From NCBI GenBank assembly GCA_002482715.1, contig DLGN01000252.1, positions 2,717 through 8,271 on the forward strand: 5,555 bases of DNA. Reading direction: 5' to 3'. Position numbers and translations under genes: made by a program. Under the pieces are notes generated by a model. That model made no database searches and had not been told where the DNA came from. It was given only the letters and a program-made list of their open reading frames with translations. The stretch's first letter is position 1. Each line of letters begins with the position of its first letter. This stretch comes from Oxalobacteraceae bacterium UBA7693 (lineage in GTDB: Bacteria; Pseudomonadota; Gammaproteobacteria; Burkholderiales; Burkholderiaceae_D). Positions 1 through 3,415 of the stretch are shown piece by piece.

Positions 1-203
1 ATCAGCTTAATCCAGAGTTCACTGGTTTGATGCTGAATAATAAACAGCATTTCGTTATGATTTGGCGAGAGCGGATGCTGCGCTGAGAGAATTTGATTGA
101 GACCAAGGTAGTCTCCATAGCTCATGTCTTTGCTGAAATCGAGTTTGGCGCCATGCCAAGACATCGGGCATTTTCCATCGTTTTGTGGATGATCTGTGGT
201 CAT
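1..203 (-). CDS. kynA: Tryptophan 2,3-dioxygenase, N-terminal part (cut by the window edge)
   Basis: This encodes the first 67 residues of a heme-dependent dioxygenase that opens the indole ring of L-tryptophan to give N-formylkynurenine, the first step of the kynurenine pathway in the cytoplasm. The family signature is clear: MSYGDYLGLNQILSAQ (residues 27-42) followed by EMLFIIQHQTSELW (51-64). Phe54 and His58 have the same spacing as the active-site pair Phe51/His55 known from the Xanthomonas enzyme. The rest of the protein (about 280 residues in the family), including the proximal heme histidine, lies beyond the left edge. The chosen ATG is preceded by a modest GACGAG ribosome binding site at about 6-9 bases. 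A later ATG at codon 14 also lies ahead of the conserved block, so the exact start is not certain. The gene lies 83 bases after kynU on the same strand with no terminator visible between them, so cotranscription is likely. The family call is very secure. Confidence 0.95.
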   Translation of the reverse strand, partial: MTTDHPQNDGKCPMSWHGAKLDFSKDMSYGDYLGLNQILSAQHPLSPNHNEMLFIIQHQTSELWIKL

Positions 204-286
204 AAATATCTCGTCTTTAGGTGTTTGTTCAGAACTGCAATTTAGTGTACTTGTTGTCGTTTCTTATTGTTTCTTTGCCCTGTGGC

Positions 287-1543
287 TCAGGTTACGGCAT
301 TGCGTTGTATGTTGGCGTCATAACTTTGTGTATCGAGAATGTCGCGCAGAATTTCTACCGCATCCCAAACTTCAGTGTAGCTGGTGTATAGCGGCGTGAA
401 GCCAAAGCGCATAATGCCTGGTTCGCGATAATCGCCGACGACACCACGTTCGATCAAGGCTTGAATGACCGCGTAGGCATGTGCATGTGTGAAGCTCACA
501 TGGCTGCCGCGTTGTGCGTGGCCACGAGGTGTGACTAATGCTAGTTGGTGTTGCGCGCAACGGGTTTCTACTAATTGAATAAATAAATCAGTTAAGCCTA
601 AAGATTTTTGGCGAACTGCAGACATCGATGTTTGTGCGAAAATTTGTAGCCCAGATTCAATCATTGCTAAGGATACGATCGGCTGTGTACCGCAGAGTGC
701 CCGGCGTATGTCTGGCGTAACGTTGAACGAAGCTTGCATTGCGAATGGTGCAGCGTGACCCCACCAACCAGTCAGCGGGTGATGAAAATCTGCTTGATGA
801 CGTTTTGGGACCCAGATGAATGCCGGTGCTCCTGGTCCACCATTTAAATATTTATAGCAGCAGCCAACAGCGAAATCGGCATTCGCTTGATGCAAATTGA
901 CTTCAACCGCGCCTGCTGAGTGCGCCAAATCCCATAAGCATAAAGCGCCTTGTGCATGCGCGATTGCAGTAATTTTCGCCATATCGTGCAGATACCCGCT
1001 GCGATAATTGACATGGGTCAGCATCACTAAGGCAGTGTCTTGATTGATGGCATTGCTTAATTCCTCTGGACTATCTATTAAATGTAAGCGGTAGCCACGG
1101 TCTAGCCATTTGGTCAGACCTTCTGCCATATAAATATCCGTCGGGAAGTTGCTGCGCTCTGTGATGATGACTTTGCGTGCGCTGGCATCTGCTTTCTGTG
1201 ATTGAATTTGTAGTGCCGCAGCGATGGCTTTAAATAAGTTGATCGACGTTGAATCGGTGATCACGACTTCTTCTTGATCAGCACCAATGAGAGGCGCAAG
1301 TAAATTTCCTAAACGCGACGGCAGATCGAACCAGCCAGCTTTGTTCCAGCTTTTGATCAGATCCATGCCCCATTCCTCTTCAATCACTTGCTGAGCTCGT
1401 TGAAATGCGGCTTTAGGTTGTGCTCCAAGTGAATTGCCATCCAAATAAATCATACCCGCAGGGAGTTTGAATTCAGAACGCAGGTCTGCAAGGGCATCAT
1501 TTTTATCTAGCGTTAAGCAATATTGTCGGTCAATTGTCGTCAT
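287..1543 (-). CDS. kynU: Kynureninase
   Basis: This 418-residue cytoplasmic PLP enzyme hydrolyses L-kynurenine to anthranilate and L-alanine. The length matches bacterial kynureninases (about 416). Visible landmarks are YLDGNSLG (33-40), the FPTD cofactor region with Asp136, WDLAHSAG (204-211) with Asp205, and CCYKYLNGGPGAPAF (228-242), where Lys231 should carry the PLP Schiff base and Tyr230 precedes it. These residues keep a constant offset of 4 from Asp132, Asp201, Tyr226 and Lys227 of the Pseudomonas enzyme. GWWGH (259-263) and LCGTQPI (283-289) are further family blocks, so the active site looks intact. The ATG is preceded only by a weak purine stretch (TAAGA). The gene is first in a leftward operon with kynA and is divergent from kynR. 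Many Burkholderiales place kynB, the formamidase, at this first position, and it is absent here. Regulation is probably by KynR through sites in the 286-base divergent gap. Confidence 0.97.
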   Translation of the reverse strand: MTTIDRQYCLTLDKNDALADLRSEFKLPAGMIYLDGNSLGAQPKAAFQRAQQVIEEEWGMDLIKSWNKAGWFDLPSRLGNLLAPLIGADQEEVVITDSTSINLFKAIAAALQIQSQKADASARKVIITERSNFPTDIYMAEGLTKWLDRGYRLHLIDSPEELSNAINQDTALVMLTHVNYRSGYLHDMAKITAIAHAQGALCLWDLAHSAGAVEVNLHQANADFAVGCCYKYLNGGPGAPAFIWVPKRHQADFHHPLTGWWGHAAPFAMQASFNVTPDIRRALCGTQPIVSLAMIESGLQIFAQTSMSAVRQKSLGLTDLFIQLVETRCAQHQLALVTPRGHAQRGSHVSFTHAHAYAVIQALIERGVVGDYREPGIMRFGFTPLYTSYTEVWDAVEILRDILDTQSYDANIQRNAVT

Positions 1544-1571
1544 AGTGTTTTTTTCTTAGAGGTTAATCTGC

Positions 1572-1585
1572 GCGCAAAATTGCGC
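1572..1585. repeat. Inverted repeat in the kynU leader, candidate operator
   Basis: The arms GCGCAA and TTGCGC flank a 2-base AA spacer, giving a 14-base near-palindrome. The right arm with its next two bases (1580-1587, TTGCGCAA) is itself a perfect 8-base palindrome. It sits 29-42 bases upstream of the kynU start codon, a place where a bound regulator could block or help RNA polymerase. Binding by KynR is inference from location only. Confidence 0.5.
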
Positions 1586-1593
1586 AAAGTGGA

Positions 1594-1640
1594 TTGGCTA
1601 CTTGGCTAGATCATTGAAATGGCAAAATAATGAATTGGCA
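1594..1640. repeat. Clustered short direct repeats upstream of kynU
   Basis: TTGGCTA occurs twice in tandem with an 8-base period (1594-1600 and 1602-1608). Further out, TGAAATGGCA (1615-1624) and TGAATTGGCA (1631-1640) agree at 9 of 10 bases, 16 bases apart. All four units share a TGGC core, at 1595, 1603, 1620 and 1636. The spacing of about 8 and 16 bases could reflect regularly placed protein contacts upstream of kynU, but short repeats in AT-rich DNA can arise by chance. Confidence 0.35.
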
Positions 1641-1755
1641 GATGTCGACTGTATCTGATCACTTGCCTCGTGTGCACTAGCGTATGTTTTTTTAGTCAAG
1701 CATGCAGAGTCGATAAAGTGGATATTTTATGTTGAAAATCCTGATAATTTATTGC

Positions 1756-1772
1756 AAATATCTTCGATATTT
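1756..1772. repeat. AT-rich inverted repeat upstream of kynR, candidate operator
   Basis: Perfect 7-base arms AAATATC and GATATTT are separated by TTC. The element lies 58-74 bases upstream of the kynR start codon and just left of the Lrp-like box. It overlaps the space between the weak -35 and -10 candidates for kynR, which would suit autorepression. An AT-rich dyad of this kind is typical of Lrp/AsnC binding sites, but no binding can be shown from sequence. Confidence 0.5.
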
Positions 1773-1776
1773 TTAT

Positions 1777-1797
1777 GAATATTAGAATATTATGGCG
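1777..1797. promoter_or_regulatory. Tandem 8-mer overlapping an Lrp-like box at the kynR promoter
   Basis: GAATATTA is repeated exactly in tandem (1777-1784 and 1785-1792), each copy holding the palindrome AATATT. Bases 1783-1797 match 13 of 15 positions of the Escherichia coli Lrp consensus YAGHAWATTWTDCTR, quoted from memory; the misses are at the thirteenth and fourteenth positions. The box lies 33-47 bases before the kynR ATG and includes the best -10-like hexamer, TAGAAT, so binding here would probably affect kynR's own transcription. The likely ligand-bound protein is KynR, or a global Lrp. Confidence 0.5.
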
Positions 1798-1829
1798 ATT
1801 CGTAGAGAAAAAGTGACGGAAAAAACCAT

Positions 1830-2303
1830 ATGCAACTCGATGCCGTAGATTTAAAGATTTTGCAGCTCTTGCAAGCTGATGGGCGTATAAGTAATCAAGA
1901 CTTGGCAGAGAAAGTATTTCTTTCGCCGTCCTCGTGCTTGCGTCGGGTTCGTGCCTTGGAGGAGAGCGGTGTCATCAGCCATTATCGTGCGGTTCTCGAT
2001 ACGAATGTTTTAGGTTTAGAAGTTGATGCCTTCGTCCAGGTCACTATGCGGCGCGATGTCGAACAATGGCATGAAAATTTTTCTAAGGCTCTACAAAGTT
2101 GGCCGGAAGTTGTTGGTTCTTACATCATCACGGGTGACGCCAATTATTTGTTGCGTGTACGCGCGCGCAATTTAAAACATTATTCTGCATTTGTCCTTGA
2201 GCGTTTGTATAAAACTACCGGCGTACTTGATATACGTTCGAACATCGTTTTGCAAACTTTAAAGGAAAGCACTGAACTCGCAGCCGAACTATTGAGTGAA
2301 TAA
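1830..2303 (+). CDS. kynR: Lrp/AsnC-family transcriptional regulator of kynurenine genes
   Basis: This complete 157-residue regulator has the standard two-part Lrp/AsnC layout and usual length. Residues about 4-62 form the winged helix-turn-helix, opening with the family-typical LDAVDLKILQLLQADGR and with a probable recognition helix around SPSSCLRRVRALE (32-44). Residues about 66-142 form the RAM effector-binding and oligomerisation domain, with the GSYIITGDANYLLRV stretch (96-110) carrying conserved Gly/Asp positions. Such proteins assemble into dimers and octamers and respond to amino acids or related molecules. Divergent placement opposite kynU is the basis for naming it KynR; in Pseudomonas and Burkholderiales KynR responds to kynurenine. 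The function is therefore family knowledge plus context, and the ligand is inferred. The ATG follows an ACGGA ribosome binding site at 1816-1820, 9 bases away, and the protein begins right at the DNA-binding domain. Autoregulation is likely given the Lrp-like box just upstream. Confidence 0.88.
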   Translation: MQLDAVDLKILQLLQADGRISNQDLAEKVFLSPSSCLRRVRALEESGVISHYRAVLDTNVLGLEVDAFVQVTMRRDVEQWHENFSKALQSWPEVVGSYIITGDANYLLRVRARNLKHYSAFVLERLYKTTGVLDIRSNIVLQTLKESTELAAELLSE

Positions 2304-2328
2304 GTTTGTACGTGCTTAAAGAAAACTA

Positions 2329-2353
2329 AATGAGATCGATAATTTATCTCGTT
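2329..2353 (+). terminator. Weak hairpin after kynR
   Basis: AATGAGAT and ATCTCGTT can form an 8-base-pair stem with one G-U pair and a 9-base loop. No run of T follows, so it is not a standard rho-independent terminator. It could partly separate kynR from the downstream aldolase gene, or simply be chance. Confidence 0.25.
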
Positions 2354-2379
2354 GTTCTCGGATCTAAGAATTCGGTACA

Positions 2380-2389
2380 CTGCTAGCAG
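2380..2389. promoter_or_regulatory. Perfect 10-base palindrome upstream of the aldolase gene
   Basis: CTGCTAGCAG is its own reverse complement and lies 29-38 bases ahead of the aldolase start codon. A poor -10-like TACACT (2376-2381) touches its left end. With a TTGTTC at 2352-2357 this would make a promoter with an 18-base spacer, both boxes weak. The position suits an operator for a sugar-acid-responsive repressor, but no regulator for it is present in the window. Confidence 0.3.
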
Positions 2390-2417
2390 CTAATATCAAC
2401 TCTAAGTTTATTTTCTT

Positions 2418-3044
2418 ATGCGCTTATCCGACTACTTTAGTGAACTCCCATTGATTGCGATCCTGCGCGGAATTCAAAATCACGAATGTGTGGAAATTGG
2501 ACAGGTGTTAGTGCATGCAGGATTTCGTTGCATTGAAGTGCCAATGAATTCGCCGAATGCGCTTGAAAGTATTTCTCTATTAGTTCAACACTTGCCGGAA
2601 AATTGTTTAATTGGCGCTGGTACCGTGATGAATGAACAGCAGCTCGATCAGATACATCAGCTTGGTGGGCGCTTAATCGTGATGCCACATGCTGATGTAA
2701 AGTTGATTCACGCAGCGAAGCAACGTGGCATGATTTGTACGCCCGGTGTCGCGACGCTGACGGAAGCATTCGCTGCCTTAGCGCATGGAGCCGACGCACT
2801 AAAGTTATTTCCTGCTGAAAGTGTTCCCCCCTCAGTTTTGAAAGCATGGCGTACTGTGTTACCTGCATCAAGCTTGTGCTTGCCTGTTGGCGGTGTGCGT
2901 CCTGACGGTATGTCAGCGTATCTCAATGCCGGTGCGAATGGTTTTGGACTGGGCTCGAATTTATACCAAGCTGGCGACACTGTGGCACAAGTCAAAAATC
3001 GTGCAGATGCCTATGTGAGTGCGTGGAAATTAATGTCCTCATGA
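2418..3044 (+). CDS. dgoA: 2-dehydro-3-deoxy-phosphogluconate/phosphogalactonate aldolase (DgoA-like)
   Basis: This 208-residue cytoplasmic class I aldolase splits a 2-keto-3-deoxy-6-phospho sugar acid into pyruvate and glyceraldehyde 3-phosphate. It has the single TIM-barrel layout of the KDPG aldolase family from LIAILRGI (12-19) to the end. Lys129 in ALKLFPAE should form the Schiff base, and Glu40 in EVPMNSP and Arg17 complete the active site. Lys129 and Glu40 sit at the same offset of 3 from Lys126 and Glu37 of E. coli DgoA. GAGTV (67-71), PGVATLTEA (109-117), and the phosphate-binding GGV (158-160) and GLGS (177-180) are also present. The NSP motif after EVP points to phosphogalactonate (DgoA) rather than phosphogluconate (Eda) preference, but dual activity is possible. 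No Shine-Dalgarno sequence is visible. A stop codon at 2403 excludes any start upstream of the ATG, and homologues begin similarly. No dgoK, dgoD or transporter is nearby in the window. The family is secure; the substrate is less so. Confidence 0.9.
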   Translation: MRLSDYFSELPLIAILRGIQNHECVEIGQVLVHAGFRCIEVPMNSPNALESISLLVQHLPENCLIGAGTVMNEQQLDQIHQLGGRLIVMPHADVKLIHAAKQRGMICTPGVATLTEAFAALAHGADALKLFPAESVPPSVLKAWRTVLPASSLCLPVGGVRPDGMSAYLNAGANGFGLGSNLYQAGDTVAQVKNRADAYVSAWKLMSS

Positions 3045-3076
3045 TGCTGTGTGTGACGTGATAAATATACGAAATT

Positions 3077-3123
3077 TTTGATGAGAAAAATGACTACGTA
3101 ATTTTTTCTTCATCAAGTTTTTT
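3077..3123 (+). terminator. Probable rho-independent terminator after the aldolase gene
   Basis: TTGATGA (3078-3084) pairs with TCATCAA (3110-3116). Inside this the stem continues with a G-U pair, one mismatch and an A-run facing a T-run, and six T residues follow at 3118-3123. The stem is AT-rich and so only moderately strong. It starts 33 bases after the aldolase stop codon and argues that the aldolase and receptor genes are separate transcription units. Confidence 0.55.
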
Positions 3124-3337
3124 GTCTGCGAGCCACAACTTTTATTTTTTCATCACCCTTTATTTCTTCATGATTTGCGTGGTCAAATCGTCGGATACCT
3201 ACGTCCGTATTATCGACATTGTCTTCATAAAATTTTACTTGATGTGCGCTTAATTATTTGTCGCTGTTGGCTTTTTCTATTCCCATTTATTCTTTGACTT
3301 GTCGGCACTTTATCCATGCTTGCCGCCTTATGTGCAC

Positions 3338-3357
3338 CGGTTTGCTATATGCAACCG
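3338..3357. repeat. Imperfect inverted repeat in the receptor leader
   Basis: CGGTTTGC and GCAACCG flank TATAT and pair over 7 base pairs with one bulged T. The element lies 59-78 bases upstream of the receptor start codon and contains the TATATG that might serve as a -10. It could be an operator or an RNA hairpin in the leader; the sequence does not decide. Confidence 0.3.
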
Positions 3358-3404
3358 AACAATGCATTTCAATAATTGATGATGAGATGAAGTAACTAAA
3401 AAAT

Positions 3405-3410
3405 AGGAGA
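3405..3410 (+). promoter_or_regulatory. Ribosome binding site of the TonB-dependent receptor gene
   Basis: AGGAGA ends 5 bases before the ATG and is the best Shine-Dalgarno sequence in the window. It fixes the receptor start at 3416, which also gives a proper signal peptide. Confidence 0.85.
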
Positions 3411-3415
3411 TACCA

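Larger units (their letters stand above)
1544..1829. promoter_or_regulatory. Divergent kynU / kynR control region
   Basis: This 286-base AT-rich gap separates the start codons of kynU (leftward) and kynR (rightward), so it must hold both promoters. It is unusually repeat-rich: an inverted repeat near kynU (1572-1585), direct repeats at 1594-1640, an AT-rich inverted repeat at 1756-1772, and a tandem 8-mer at 1777-1792 overlapping an Lrp-like box. Lrp/AsnC regulators commonly bind several such sites and wrap DNA. I could not find a sigma-70 promoter good in both boxes. For kynR the best -10-like element is TAGAAT at 1783-1788, which lacks a good -35. Another pair is TTGCAA (1752-1757) with TATGAA (1774-1779), 16 bases apart, each matching 4 of 6. 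For kynU a TTGCCA -35-like element reads leftward at 1625-1620 without a convincing -10. That a control region lies here is secure, but the individual boxes are not. Confidence 0.8.
3045..3415. other. 371-base gene-free region between the aldolase and receptor genes
   Basis: The left third holds a terminator-like hairpin (3077-3123) followed by a pyrimidine-rich stretch to about 3170. I find no tRNA or known RNA gene and no credible protein gene. Leader elements of the receptor gene occupy the right end, namely an imperfect dyad at 3338-3357 and a ribosome binding site at 3405-3410. A TTGACT -35-like hexamer (3294-3299) has no matching -10 at a proper distance, and TATATG (3346-3351, preceded by TGC) could act as an extended -10. 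The receptor promoter is therefore somewhere here but not resolved. Confidence 0.6.

Noticed and set aside
196..399. A 67-codon plus-strand frame across the kynA-kynU junction.
   Set aside because: It overlaps the ends of two secure minus-strand genes and has no start signal or known motif.
2437..2871. A 144-codon minus-strand reading frame opposite the aldolase gene.
   Set aside because: It lies entirely inside a well-recognised gene on the other strand and has no family features.
3170..3253. A 27-codon reading frame starting MICVVKSSDTY on the plus strand in the gap before the receptor gene.
   Set aside because: It has no ribosome binding site (pyrimidines precede the ATG), no recognisable motif, and is short enough to be chance.
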